Positions 1-13,054 of a DNA stretch of 64,000 nt are shown here, in pieces (within the stretch, counting starts at the first letter, position 1; each line of letters starts with the position of its first letter). The DNA is from Warburgia ugandensis (Eukaryota; Streptophyta; Magnoliopsida; Canellales; Canellaceae). The stretch spans positions 47,824,057-47,888,056 of the forward strand of contig CP141137.1 in NCBI GenBank assembly GCA_035236585.1. The letters are read 5' to 3'. The position numbers and the translations under genes are program-made. Below the pieces are notes generated by a model. That model was not told the DNA's origin and ran no database searches. It saw nothing but the letters and a program-made list of their open reading frames with translations.

Positions 1-1344
<1,344 letters not shown>

Positions 1345-1384
1345 AGGTCCCCAAGGTCGTGAAACAGTTTGATCCATATCCGAT

Positions 1385-1712
1385 GGGGATTTAGGTGCAC
1401 TAAAGTGATACGTGACCTGGGTTCAGAACTTTGTGAGACAGTTTGGTCCATATCCAGTGTGGGCATTAGAGCATTGAGAGGACCTTTCCCTAGTATGAGA
1501 GGACTAGGAAGGACGGACCTCTGGTGTACCAATTATCGTGCCCACAATAAATGCTGGGTAGCCAAGTGTGGAGCGGATAACTGCTGAAAGCATCTAAGTA
1601 GTACGCCCACCCCAAGATGAGTGCTCTCCTATTCCGACTTCTCTAGAGCCTCCGATAGCACAATCGAGACAATGATGAGTTCTCTGCCCCTGTGGGGATG
1701 GAGAGACAGAAG
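1385..1712 (+). pseudogene. Plastid 23S rRNA 3' fragment
   Basis: The stretch contains recognisable 3'-terminal 23S landmarks, including gagaggacctttccctagta and the segment ending in the ctctgcccctg...gggatggag motif. Only roughly the last 300 bases of the gene (about 2.8 kb in plastids) are present. Multiple transitions relative to the plastid consensus and the nuclear setting indicate a non-functional copy. Confidence 0.9.
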
Positions 1713-1728
1713 TCTTAAGAATCCAAGA

Positions 1729-1831
1729 TAAGGTCATGGCGAGACAAGCTGTTTATAATTACAGTAGGTGTCAAGTGGAAGTGCAGTAATGTATGCAGCT
1801 GAGACATCCTAACAGATCGAGAGATTTAAAC
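1729..1831 (+). pseudogene. Plastid 4.5S rRNA copy
   Basis: Full length at 103 bases, containing the core taggtgtcaagtggaagtgc and tgtatgcagctgag segments of land-plant plastid 4.5S rRNA. It lies in the expected place between 23S and 5S. Several C-to-T or G-to-A changes mark it as a decayed nuclear copy. Confidence 0.92.
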
Positions 1832-2056
1832 CTTGTTCCTACATGACCCCCGATCAATTTGATCAGGCACTCCCTATCTATTTTCATTGTTCAACTGTTT
1901 GACAACATGAAAACCCAAAAGCTTTACCTTCCCTCTCTATCGATCTAAGGGATGGAAGGGCAGAGACCTTTGCTGTCCCTTCTAGTCAAGAATTGGGGCC
2001 TCACAATCACAACCCAATATGCTTTTCTCTCATGCCTTTCTTCGTTTATGGTTCAA

Positions 2057-2177
2057 TATTCTGGTGTCCTAGACGTAGAGGAACCACACCAATCCGTCCC
2101 GAATGTGGTGGTTAAACTCTACTGCAGTGATGATACTGTAGGGGAGGTCTTGTAGAAAAATAGCTCGATGCCAGGAT
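2057..2177 (+). pseudogene. Plastid 5S rRNA copy
   Basis: About 121 bases beginning tattctggtgtcctag and ending ...gatgccaggat, matching plastid 5S throughout. It lies about 225 bases after the 4.5S copy, as in plastid genomes. Substitutions show decay; transcription from a nuclear position is not implied. Confidence 0.93.
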
Positions 2178-2407
2178 GATAAAAAGCTTAACACCTCTTC
2201 TTCTTTTTATTACTTATTTATTTAATTGAAAAAGAAAAAATCATCTTATTCAAAACCCCAATTATGACATCCCTTCTCTCCCACTTCACATCTCAAAACG
2301 CACTATTCTTATAGAGAGAAAAGCGCTTTCACATCTTCTTAACTCGAAATAGGTTTGAGGTTCCTTTTTGACGGTACTCCCAGGAATAGATCCAGTGGAG
2401 ATGGGGT

Positions 2408-2479
2408 GGGGCCTATAGCTCAGAGGATTTGTACATGGTTACGAACCATGGTGTCGAGGTTCAAGTTCCTCCTTGCCCA
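2408..2479 (+). pseudogene. Plastid trnR-ACG copy
   Basis: Begins gggcctatagctcagagg, has the ACG anticodon loop (ttacgaacc) and ends ...ccttgccca, all typical of plastid trnR-ACG. It is 72 bases with small deletions in the D-arm and T-arm compared with the usual 74, so folding is likely impaired. Its position downstream of 5S matches plastid order. Confidence 0.9.
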
Positions 2480-2599
2480 CAACCAGCCTAAAAGGGAAGG
2501 ACCTTTCCTTTACCTATGGGGGCAGGAAAATCATGATCAGGATAGAGGACACAAAACTATGGAACTTGGGTGTGAGTCTTTTGTCAAAATGGAGTAGCC

Positions 2600-4560
2600 T
2601 TACTTTTTCTTTTTATTTCTTGTGAATGATTCTATAATTCAATCAATATAGTATGCCTTGTTCGAATCAACATATTTGTATTTTACTCCCCGTAATCTCT
2701 TAAATATAGTAGGTACTTCATCATGAGATTTCATAAGATAAATCCATGTGACTCTAGAAAAAATCATCAATAAATGAAATACAGTATTTAAAGCCAAACA
2801 AAAAAAGAATAGGTGTTGGACCCAAAAGATCAGAATGAATTAAACAAAAAGGTTTATCACATTGACTATTTGAACTTGGGAATGTTGTACGACATTGTCT
2901 AGACAATTAACAAGATTCACACAAAAAATGATTAATATCTATGAAATCTACCACAGAAGGTACCAAATGGTTAAGATAGATAAAGATGATGGCCTAAACG
3001 TGAATGCCATCGAGACCCTAGTTACTATATTAATAAGGGCTCAAGCTGACTACTCAAACTAGAATGAAGAGCTGATGGAGATCCCATATGCTAGTTAAGG
3101 AGATATAATCTGCTGGACTCTCTTACTACATAGGGCTCCACCAATGTTCTTCTTGGTCCTCAAGTCTTGAAACACAGAATAAGTAGGAAAAAAGGTTACA
3201 GAACAATTCAGATTTTTTGTCATAGAACTAATAGAGAAAGGGTTAGCAAAAAGATCAGGAACTAGAAGAGCCGAAGTCAAAGATAAAGGGGGAAAGTTGG
3301 ATGGTTCCTTTCCAAGAAATAGATGAGAGGAAACCATCAGCTAGTTTAACTATCTCAGAAAAAGAGCAACCAAAAAGAGAAGAAAAGACATTGGCCATAT
3401 GATTAGTAGCTCCTTCATAAATCACCCAGGAGGAAGGACGAGAAGAAGAAGATGCATGGAAAGCTGAATTGGTTATACCTGAGTGATCTGATGAGGTTTG
3501 ACTCTCAAGCCCAGCTACCCTTTGTAGAAGATCATTGTATTGATCATTGGGAACTGACATCACATCTTTTTGGGAAGGCACACCGGGAGTAGTAGTAGAT
3601 GTATCAACGAAAGATTCTCTAGTAGTGGGCGTAACAGTATGGGCTATAGCTGTAGGCGGACGACCATGCAAGTCCCAACAAGTGTCTCTAGGTATGGTTC
3701 GTCTTACTACAATACGTACACTTTCTTTCCCCTTACTAAGATATGGCTTACAAATAGGGCCCCTACCATGCCCCCCAGAATCACCACGACCTTGACCCCT
3801 GCCTCTGCCACCTTGTCCCTGAGAGTCAGAGACCAAGGCGGACCTCCCCATATATATATATATATATCGTAAGAGAATTGGGGGCTACATTACTGCTCTG
3901 CGCCACTCATCCCGCTAAAGTAGAGCATAGACTCCATTCAGGGATGGAAGAGTTTGATTCCCAACAATTTGCATGGGTTCAAACTCAAGATTCAATCCAT
4001 CCAGCAACTTGAATATCCTTTTTTCCTCTTGTTTCTTCTTCTGCTCCTCGACATCCTTGGAATAATGGTATTATGTATCTTCGTAGAAATTCAGCTCTTC
4101 CCACAATCCACTTAGGGTAATATAATACTCAGTGATAGATTTGTCACCTTGACGATAATGAGAAATCTCCTGAGAAAGTTGGTAAATCCTTGCAATATTA
4201 TTTTTCTCTGAATAGAGCTCATGGACCATGTCCTAAACTTCTTTAGTTGTCTGAAGGAAAAACAAACCACGACTCACTTGTGGTTGCATGGAATTTCACA
4301 ACCATGACATCATGAGCAAATTGTTAAATTCACAAAAATCATGCCAAGGATCATTAGCTGAGGGTTCCTTAATCATGACATTGATATAATCCAACTTCTA
4401 TTTGCCACTGATAAACATCTTAATGGAGTGAGACCATAGGATAAAATTAATGCCATTCAGTTGAACAGTGGTGATCTAATACGGTTCTCTAACTGGTTGA
4501 GACCCACATTTCTTTCTTCTTGATGATCTACCCATTATAGTAATAATGGGCTCTAGATGA
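2600..4560 (-). mobile_element. Ty1/copia retrotransposon fragment (gag, protease, integrase start)
   Basis: Read on the minus strand, this begins near 4537 with a copia gag N-terminus (VQLNGINFILWSHSIKMF type), passes a Gly/Arg-rich linker and a degenerate Cys-His knuckle (DTCWDLHGRPP), then the protease-adjacent WVIYEGATNHM motif where WIIDSGATDHM is usual. It runs into the conserved LNCSVTFFPTYSVFQDL segment and an integrase core start (FIDDF, then DEVPTIFKRLRG-like residues) near 2680-2750. Stops and frameshifts are frequent. RT, RNase H and both LTRs are not visible. It abuts plastid-derived DNA on the left. Confidence 0.85.
3255..3851 (-). pseudogene. copia gag C-terminus to protease segment
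   Basis: The longest open piece of the element above, 198 codons. Its first half is Gly/Arg/Gln rich, typical of the linker before a gag zinc knuckle. The second half holds the CWDLHGRPP knuckle remnant and the protease motif, in which the catalytic D-S/T-G has become Y-E-G-A, so the protease would be inactive. Confidence 0.75.
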
Positions 4561-5227
4561 TGAATCTTAAACCATTATACTTAATCCAACTTCAGAACAA
4601 CCTCAAATTGCTTTAAAACATCCAAACAAATCACCCACGTATGACTAACTAAAAAAACGGATAAAAAAACCTTATGGGGGCAGTAACACTACTGTGGAAA
4701 AAACTTTGCCTAAGCTTTAAAACACATCCAAATCATTCCCTATTAGCAGTTTTGGAGAGTTTCTAAAGATGGGACAACACATCCCATTCCAACAAACTAG
4801 GCACAAAATCCTCAAAATCTTTGCCCCAAGCAAAAAACCGAAAACTGATTTTTCAGAGAAAATCACTTCAAACTCCCATCAGATGAACTAAAAAAATGAA
4901 AGAAAATTAGAAATACTAGGAAATTTAGAGCTTTTAAGAGATGTCCTTCCCGTCGAGAACAAATGATGTTAGCCGTATGACTACTGACGTCAATTGTAAG
5001 ATCGTATGATTCAGGAGTGGGCTTCACCTAAATCCAAACCTTCTAAAAAATTTAGCTAATAGTGTCTTCTGTCTTCCTTGTACAACCAGATCAATAAGAA
5101 AAAGAAAGTGGATGGTTTGTAGTTGTCTAGTGTCTATCTCACTAGTTCTCAATTGTCTGGTCCAGTTCTTTCTTGAATGTAGTTGTCTATCTCACTAGTT
5201 CTCAATTGTCACCAACTTCCTTGACCT
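4561..5227. other. Spacer between copia fragment and second plastid block
   Basis: On the minus strand this precedes gag and may be copia leader, but no LTR end or primer-binding site is recognisable. It includes an imperfect direct duplication around gttgtct...atctcactagttctcaattg at 5119-5158 and 5179-5210. Confidence 0.4.
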
Positions 5228-7083
5228 TCTGGCACTAGACAGGCGTCAGCCCCCATACATGGTCTTATGACTTTATGGAGACCTACGTTTTTTGGTAAAC
5301 AGTCGCTTGGGCCTAGTCACTACGACTCCCTTTGTGAGGGGACACCCCTTCTCCTGAAGTTACGAGGCTACTTTGCCGAGTTTCTTAGAGAGTGTTGTCT
5401 CACGCCCCTAAGTATTCTCTACCTACCCACATATGTCGGTTTCAGGTACAAGTACCCTTTTGTTGAAGGTCATTTGAGCTTTTCTTGGGAGTATGGCATG
5501 GGTTACTTCAGTGCCATAGTCTGGTACTCAGACATTGGCTCGAGGCATTTTCTCTACCCCTTCTTACCTTGCCTTGAAAAAGCAAGGTTACCTTGCGTCC
5601 TTGAATCGATGACCATCTTTTGGCTAACCTAACCTCCTCTGTCCCTCGAGACCAATGAGGGGTAATATAGGAATATTCACCTATTGTCCATCGACTACGC
5701 CTTTTGGCTTGATCTTAGGCCTTGACTCACCCTCCGTGGATGAACCTTGCGGAGGAACCCTTAGGTTCTTGGGGCATTGGATTCTCACCAATGTTTGTAT
5801 TACTCAAGTAGATATTCTCGCTTCTGCTTCGTCCACATCCGCTCACGCGGGAGCTTCCATCGAAGCAGAATGCTCCCCTACCGATGCATTTTGACATCCC
5901 ACAGCTTTGGTAGATCGCTTAACCCCATTCATCTTAGGCACAAGAGTGCTCGATCAATGAGCTATTACACACTCTTTCAAGGGTGACTACTTCTAGGAAA
6001 ACCACTTGGCTGTCTCTGCACCCCTACCTCCCTTATCACTGAGCAGTCATTTAGGGGCCTTAGCTGGTGATCCGATCTATTTCCCTATAGACAATGAAGC
6101 TTATCCCCCATTGTCTCACTTGCTGACCTTGACCCTTATTATTTTGGGGTCATATCTAGTATTCAAAGTTTGCCTTGATTTGGTAAAGCTCTCGTGGCCC
6201 ACATCGAAATAATGATTTACCCCTAGATGTCTAGTCAACTGCTATGCCTCAACGCATTTCAGGGAGAACCAACTAGCTCTAGGTTCGAGTGGCATTTCAC
6301 CCCTAACCACAGCTCATCTACTGATTCTTCAACATCAATCGGTTCAGGCCTCCACTTAGTTTCACCCAAGCTTCATCCCAGTCATGGATAGATCACTCAG
6401 GTTCTGGTCCATGAGCAGTGACAATTGCCCTATAAAGACTGGCTTTAGCTACGGCTCCGGTGAGTTCCCTTAACCAAGCCACTGCTTATGAGTTGCCGGC
6501 TCATTCTTCAATAAGCATGCCGTCAGAGATCATTCTCCTCCCACTACTTGGGAGCTCATGGTTTCATGTTCTATTTCACTCCCAGGGGTTCTTTTCACCT
6601 TTCCCTCACGATATTACTTTGCTATCGGTCACCTAGGAGTATTTAGCCTTGCAAGGTGGTCCTTGTTGATTCACACGGGATTCCACATACCCCATGCTAC
6701 TCAAGTCAGAGCAGAAGCTAGTGATGCTTTTGGCTACTGGACTCTAACCATCTAGGGTGCTTCACTCCACCGCTTTGCCTAGCAGGATGATGCTTGTATT
6801 GCTCTCCCACAACCCAGTTTTCACGGTTTAGGTTGCTCCCATTTCGCTCACCGTTACTATGGGAATCCCTTTTGCTTTCTTTTCCTCTGGCTAGTAAAAT
6901 GTTTCAGTTCGCCATGTTGTCTCTTGCCTGCCCATGGATTTAGCAGTAGTTCAAAAGTTTGACCTATTCGGGAATCTCTGGATCTCTGCTTATTTTCAGC
7001 TCCGCAAAGCATTTTGTCTCTTACTACGCCCTTCCTCATGTCTGGGTGCCTAGGTATCCACCGTAAGCCTTTCCTTGTTTGAA
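5228..7083 (-). pseudogene. Plastid 23S rRNA, 5' two thirds, antisense
   Basis: The plus strand reads as the complement of plastid 23S from roughly position 1850 down to its first base. The 5' terminus is precise: the minus strand starts ttcaaacaaggaaaggctta at 7083, matching the start of plastid 23S. Landmarks such as ggtatccaccgtaagcc and the complement of the cctttctggcac-gcgtcag region are clear. Orientation is opposite to the 23S 3' fragment at 1385. Open frames predicted in this stretch are rRNA artefacts. Confidence 0.93.
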
Positions 7084-7235
7084 CCTTGCCCTTAACGTTA
7101 AGGCTATGCCATCCTAAGGTGCTGCTAAATGGAATGATCTTATCAATGTTCATGAATGAGAAATCATAGATTGAACTACCAAATTGGAAAGATTGGGTGC
7201 TATCATATACCTTTGAATCGGCTAAGGTCATGAGC

Positions 7236-7270
7236 TGAAGATAAGTGGACTTGAATTGCTTACATCCACC
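7236..7270 (-). pseudogene. Plastid trnA-UGC exon 2 copy
   Basis: The 35 bases are the reverse complement of the 3' exon of plastid trnA-UGC (functional form tggagataagcggactcgaa...), here tgaagataagtggacttgaa.... The segment lies about 150 bases upstream of the 23S 5' end, as in plastid genomes. The rest of the gene lies in the intron segment to its right; the 5' exon was not found. Confidence 0.88.
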
Positions 7271-7715
7271 ATAGGGTAAACCATTGCCTCTCAGGCCTCC
7301 CCAACTAATTCTACCATAGAGGCCAACGATAGATAATAACTCCCCCCTAAACACAGCTTACAACTTTCATCATACGTGCTCTCTAAAGAGTAACTCTTCT
7401 CAAAATCTTAAAAGGTGCTGAGTTGGAATCCCATTCTAAGGATTCCTGCGATTTCGTAGGATCCAACTACTGGAGAACTAGGAAGGGAGAGCTCTCTCCC
7501 TTTTCCCCCCGACTCTTTGGTCTTTAGAATGCTGGTTTTAAGAATGGGTGAATGCCCTTCTCCGACCCTTACTGCCCAATCGGAGAGCTGACAGCTAATG
7601 CGTTCCACTTATTGCACAGGGTCTATGGTCGATTTGTGACTCTTTGATGCCAAAGCCGTCCTTGGGGGTTATCTTGTAGTCCCTACAAGATTGAGTCCTA
7701 TGGAGTAAGGGGATC
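7271..7715 (-). pseudogene. Partial plastid trnA-UGC intron
   Basis: Continues from trnA exon 2 with the group II intron sequence that plastid genomes carry there, including the tcggagagctgacagctaatg and gggtctatggtcgatttgtg landmarks. Similarity fades after about 7690-7720, before exon 1 is reached, so the insertion ends inside the intron. I recall this stretch as trnA/trnI region DNA but cannot align it, so the exact intron limits are approximate. Confidence 0.7.
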
Positions 7716-8026
7716 AATATTTATAACCTTTAGGGGACCTTTATCTCATCTAAGTTGGCCTAGTTGAGGAATGAACATAGTAGTTTGACTGCTAGGCTGA
7801 TCTCTACATCGTTCGGGTGAGTAGCTATAAGGATTCCTACCTATTGGCCCGAACAAGTTCCTCTCTCCCTTTATTGCTTCATAAGGCCTTCCTTATAATC
7901 TATATCAACCAATGATTGTTTGGTCCTGAGGGATAAGAGGGAAGGAAATTGAAAAAAGATTATGCCCGAAGGGAATTTGGCCTAAAGATCAAGGGCAACT
8001 ATAACTAAGATTTGATTGATTGGCCT
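7716..8026. other. Unassigned spacer left of the solo LTR
   Basis: No open frame of note. Base composition is less AT-rich than the LTR to the right. With 11707-12110 it may be one original segment split by the LTR insertion; origin unknown, possibly organellar. Confidence 0.35.
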
Positions 8027-11000
8027 TGTGACGACCTGGGTTTTTGAAACTCATTTTATAATATTTTTTTCAAAGGGAAGGGCGTCCCTTCAATAAAAAA
8101 TTTTGCAAAACAAAGCAGCAGAAATTCTTTTATTTTAAAACTTGTTTTGAAAACCCAAGTCACCACTTCATACATAACATAAGTACAATTTGTGTACAAA
8201 ATAAAATTCCATTGAAGGAATATGATTTTATTAAACTTCCAAGATCCATCCAGTGGTTCACAGTACACAACCCATTGTATCCTTACAATACTTGTCCAAA
8301 TACACAATTCAAATTACAAAGTTCTAAATACAATACATGCTCTCAATACAATGTTTCAAGGGATATACCCTTATTACTTATTCTTCAATAGTTCATCAAG
8401 TCTTGAGCTCCTAACTCTCCTTCTCTATATCTGAGATATTGTAAACATTCAAACATTTACAATATCTCAACAAGCTATGCTTGGTAGGGGATAAGAATGT
8501 AAGTTATTGACAGTAAAATCTCAATATTCAACTATCCCATAATTCATTCTATCATAAACACATTCACGTACCACTATTTATTGATATGAACATCTCATTT
8601 CCTTATCATTTGTGTTCACCTTTATACATACATATTATATAAGAACAAATTCGTTAAAATTGTAAAAATAATCAATAATCATTTCCATACAAAACTGATC
8701 AACTCCTTTCATTATAGGATATTTGTATCTCAGCCAGTTACTATACTCGGATTTTCCTTCTTGGGAAAAATATTGGTAATTTACAATTACCTAGCATTTC
8801 ATCATGTCATCCCTTAAGGCATTTCACTATGCCAATTTCATATGCATCATAAAACAAAATAATCAAGGACTACTATGCTTGCAGTCTGATTCGTACAGCG
8901 CGCCCGGATAACTGTTCAATAATCCACTTATACTATTCCCGAACCAATCTATATCATACATAACAATCTAATCTACATTGGTGTTTCTTTGTCTTTATTG
9001 TTTTTGATCATACAAGATCTCATCTTGTTTGATCATCCTTATCTTACTTACTATTTTTATTAGGGTTAGATAATTTGCTATATTTTTATGTTCTTATTAT
9101 TATTCAACCAGTTAGTGTCTTACTTGGTTGAAGATAATTTATTTCTTCCTATTACTAGACAGCTCCTCCTTATTTTAGGATGATTAATACTTACCAGTTA
9201 AAGTCTGCTCAAAAAGTGGTAAATAAAACCCTCATGTAAGGAGGCGTTTAGACCTCTCTTACGTCAACGGGAGGTGAGGGAAAAGCACTTGGCTCTTGTA
9301 TACCCCCTATAACCACAATGTTCGGAGTCCACTGGAGTGGTACTAGCTCAACCTTTGACAAAGTTCCTATGAGCTCTTTACCTTAAGTCCCTTCTCTAAT
9401 TGATTTTAATTAATTTCCATGGATATGCACAATGTCACCCACGGATGTTCATTATTTTCCTACTTTGGGCCAAGGAAATGATAAATCATTCCTTATATTG
9501 TCCTACTAACTATAGCCCTTATTAAGTCAAAATCATTCATTCATCTTAATTGTCCATAAATCTCTATTTTTCATTAGTTTATATTTTTGGTGATTTATGC
9601 TCCTTATATCTTAACAACTACTTAACAATTGAATAAAATTTGACAATAAGTAAATCATCAACTTGAAAGGATAAATCAAATATAAGTTTAACAACTATAT
9701 ACTAACATTCTTCCTATGAATGTAACTTAAGCCAGTGAAATAAAACTAACATGATCCTAATTTATGAAACACATCTTTTATCATAATGAAATCATGTTTA
9801 AAGATTATACTATCATGCTTTCTAACTTAGAACATAAATCACATTTACACTTTTATATCCAATAAAAGACAATTAAAACTTAGAACAATCACATTTACAC
9901 TTCTATATCCAATAAAAGACAATTAAACTAATTATATTAAGATTATTATAAACCTTTAAATATGATCCAATCATTAGATCTTAGGTGTTTTCTTTTAGAT
10001 CAAGGATTTTAATTACCTTTAGGGCTTTTAATCCATTAAGATCCAAAAATCATATCCACTTGATTTTGTCACATTTCATCCATGATCTAACTAGATTCCA
10101 TCATAATATCATCCATTTAATCCATTCCAAGGATCTGATCATACTTGATCTCATTGATCAAGTGGGTCCCTTTGTATTTTTAGGGTTTTTCTACCATAAA
10201 GGGTAGATCCCCTAATTTATCCCAGATTTGTCCAAATTAACTATAGATATTACTTTATTATAGTATTATATCATCATTAAAATAAATTTTCAAGATCTGA
10301 TCACCTCAGATCTTGAAGATCTTAGAAATTGGACACTTATTTCCAAAATACAGAATAATTCAGGAATAATTTTTAGACATATTATGACTTCATTAGAAAC
10401 TAGACATTACAAGCTTTCCATATCTTCTTTCTGATCTCAATTTGGAGTTCATATGACTCCACAATCTTAAATTGAAGTTTACAACCGTTCCTAAGGTCCA
10501 GATTTGATCTGGGCCCAATAGAATTAATCTCTCTCAATTGAGGGTCCAAACCTTGTTAGATTTTCTTGAAAATTGTACCCTAGGGGTTTTTAACCCTTTT
10601 AGATCAATTGGAAAGCTCAGAATTTCCATCTGAGCTCTATATCACCATGAATTGAAGGCTTTGGTATTTACTTTATTTTTACAATTTTTCATTTAAATTA
10701 AATTACAGAAAAATAAAAATTATACTAAATCGTAATAAATATGTATAGGAATATTTCCACCTACCTTATTGGAGAAAAAACATATATTTGATGCCCAATT
10801 TGAGAGAATTACCGGTTGATGATACTATAGCCCGATTGTCTCAGTTTTTGTGAATTTCTGTTGTTGGAACCATTGGATCTTGAAATTGATTTGGGGTTTT
10901 TGTATATACTGTAGTATAGGATGTTATGAATGGTGAAATTTATCAGATTCTACTTGGAACGGAGTGCCTAATTGAATTTAGGTCTCTTGTTCCACTTAGA

Positions 11001-11701
11001 AAGAGGAGAGAGAAATAAGAAAAATAGAGATTGGGGAGGGATGAATGAGAATTTGGGGCTGAAACTCCAGGGAAGATTTGGAAATTTCGTGGGAAAGGTT
11101 GTGAAAATTTTTGGGACATATTTATGGGAAAATTTGAATTTTTTATCATTTCTTTTTATAAGATATTTTATTACTTTAGAATTTTTTTTATTACAAGTGC
11201 ATTCTCCATTCTCCACTACATTCTCCACTACCAGCAATAATGCACTGAGCAATTATTGTGTCTTCTAGAACGTTGGCCCACTTTGTGGGCCCCACTTTTA
11301 TGTGAAAAGATGTTTTTGCGCTTTGAATTCCAAAATTGGAGAATAATAGGCAATATTTGTCAGAACTCGGAATTGAGCGTACTTAATGGCGTTAGAATTG
11401 TATTTCTAAGTACTTCATGAATATTGAGGTCTTATTTTTTGGATATGAGATATGGGTAAAATTACCATTTTACCCCAAAATGGAGAAAATTAAGGAATTT
11501 TTATTTTAACTCAGAATTGAATGTACTTAATGTTGTTTTGATCAGTTTTCCAAGTACATCCATAATTTCTATGTTTTAATTTATGATATAATCTCCATAA
11601 AAAGAGAATTTTCAATAACCTAATATTCCAGCCTAGAATTTCTAAAAATTCAAACTTTATTAATTTGCCTTAATAAGTTACAAAAATTTGGGGTCATTAC
11701 A
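8027..11701. mobile_element. Solo LTR of a Ty3/gypsy-type element (about 3.7 kb)
   Basis: Starts tgtgacgacctggg and ends ggggtcattaca, a TG...CA unit with imperfect terminal inversion (TGTGACGACC against TGTAATGACC). Flanking 5-mers are ggcct (8022-8026) and agcct (11702-11706), a four of five match expected for a target duplication. No gag or pol coding sequence or primer-binding site lies inside, and no second copy of the ends is seen. Long LTRs beginning TGTNACGACC are, from family knowledge, common in Del/Tekay chromoviruses. Unequal recombination between two LTRs would leave this product. Confidence 0.7.
9825..9927. repeat. Direct tandem duplication, about 51 bp x 2
   Basis: The unit cttagaacataaatcacatt...tccaataaaagacaattaaa occurs twice head to tail with a few differences, inside the solo LTR. 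Confidence 0.9.
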
Positions 11702-11706
11702 AGCCT

Positions 11707-12110
11707 TATCTCATGGGAGCCTGCTAAACTATTTAGTAGGGTAGAGATAAGCCATGCTAGCCATCCTTTTTTCTATTGGCACCATGGATCACTCATGTGA
11801 TTCGGGTGGGTGGTTAGTAACCACTGCGACTTGAGTGACTTCATTTGTATGGGGTTGTGATGATCATCTAGAAGCAACCTATCCATCAAGAAATTATATG
11901 GATAGGCCTCCTTCAAGTTTCTCTCCCCAACACTTCTGTGAAGCTAAGTATGAGAAACTATCTAAGCTCACTACTTAGATACCACCTCCTCTTCCCTCTA
12001 ATAAAGGGAGGAATAGGGCGAGATGACTGCTATACCAATCATCTAAATAATGACTAAATGAAAGAGAAAAAGCATATTTAATAATAATAATTTAAGGTTT
12101 TGACCTTTAT
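11707..12110. other. Spacer right of the solo LTR
   Basis: No gene recognised. It joins the mitovirus-like region without an obvious boundary and may be part of the same inserted segment. Confidence 0.35.
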
Positions 12111-13020
12111 TTAACCTTATCAAGAGGATAGGTTTGCATTTGTGAAGGGATTTGGAAAACCCTCTACATGTAATTGGACTCTTTTCCAAGGTCCAATTAT
12201 ACCTCTATGGTTGCTTAGCTAAGGAGACATGTATTGAGGTATATCTTTTGGTAAGATGGTTGATAGGTCATCGACGAAAGGCAGGGTGGCTTAACACCAC
12301 TCTTTACCTTAAGGCCTCATCAGTTTGCCTGATGAGGTATTATGGTAGAGAGATGACTGATGATAAGTCACTTCCTTTCTCGATCTCTCTCACGCAATGC
12401 GGTTTGCCTAGATGTATCCCTACTTTTCATTGGAAGATGATTAGGAAGAGTATGCTTTTAGCGAAGTTGTAAAGTTTTTATGTCTCTCTCTTTTTCATCT
12501 CGAAACTTATCTAGATGAAGAAGAAGGATATATATGACTATAAGACTCTCACCACCCCTCCAGCTTCAATACCTGAGGATCTGCTAAATGAGCATGATTC
12601 TTCTGTATTGAAGCTTGCTGACACGTATATCTCGCATGCGTTTGGGATCCCGCTTGAGGTTGGACTGAAATGGTGGCCCATATGGACTTCGTCTCCAGTT
12701 AAGGATAAAGCCCATAAGGTTGCAGGGTAGTTCTCATCGCCTTTGCATAAAATGCCATGGGAGATCTTTGCTTTAACCCTTTGGGATAAGGGAATTATAC
12801 TCTCCACTTAGTCTCAGTCTTATGTGGGGTAGCTTAAATGTCTTTGGATGTTCAAGCCGGAGAACGTGCAATGGGCCACTCGGTTTATTCAACCATTAAT
12901 TAGGTTCTTTCTTCTACCTAGGCTTGTGTGGTCACAACATGGAGAAGATGACCTTGATAGAGATTCGTTCCCTTGGGGATTTGAATCTCTAGTGGATTCA
13001 GCTACTACCAGCTACTAGAG
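12110..13020 (+). pseudogene. Mitovirus-like RNA polymerase remnant
   Basis: The longest open piece (12152-12472) contains WLIGHRRKAGWLNTTLYLK and SLTQCGLPRCIPTFHWKMI, which resemble conserved N-terminal and pre-palm segments of plant mitovirus RdRps. After a frameshift near 12470 the next frame reads as the SLFFISKLI-type segment that follows in that family. A second open piece (12515-12730) ends with a GLKWWPIWTS motif like the LKWxPTWKS segment of mitoviruses. At least four stops or frame changes break it, and the catalytic GDD palm region is not visible. Mitoviruses replicate in mitochondria and relics are known in plant mitochondrial and nuclear DNA. The assignment rests on remembered family motifs. 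Confidence 0.6.
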
Positions 13021-13054
13021 TTTATTGTTCGAAGCAGCCAAAAGAAAACTCTTA

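Larger units (their letters stand above)
1345..2596 (+). other. Nuclear plastid DNA insertion (23S 3' end to trnR)
   Basis: The order 23S rRNA 3' end, 4.5S, 5S, trnR-ACG on the plus strand is the order of the plastid rRNA operon in the inverted repeat. Every member carries substitutions and small indels, and the flanks are nuclear repeats, so this is an old transferred copy (NUPT). Near 1350-1385 a short stretch resembling the 23S cgtgaNacagtt-gatccatatcc motif occurs twice, suggesting a small internal duplication at the left edge. The right edge is taken where trnR-flanking similarity ends and a copia fragment begins. Confidence 0.9.

Noticed and set aside
2408-2479. Functional tRNA-Arg gene
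   Set aside because: Arm deletions and setting in decayed plastid DNA argue for a pseudogene.
5267-6755. Several open frames of 65-121 codons
   Set aside because: They lie in antisense 23S rRNA-derived sequence; no protein is expected.
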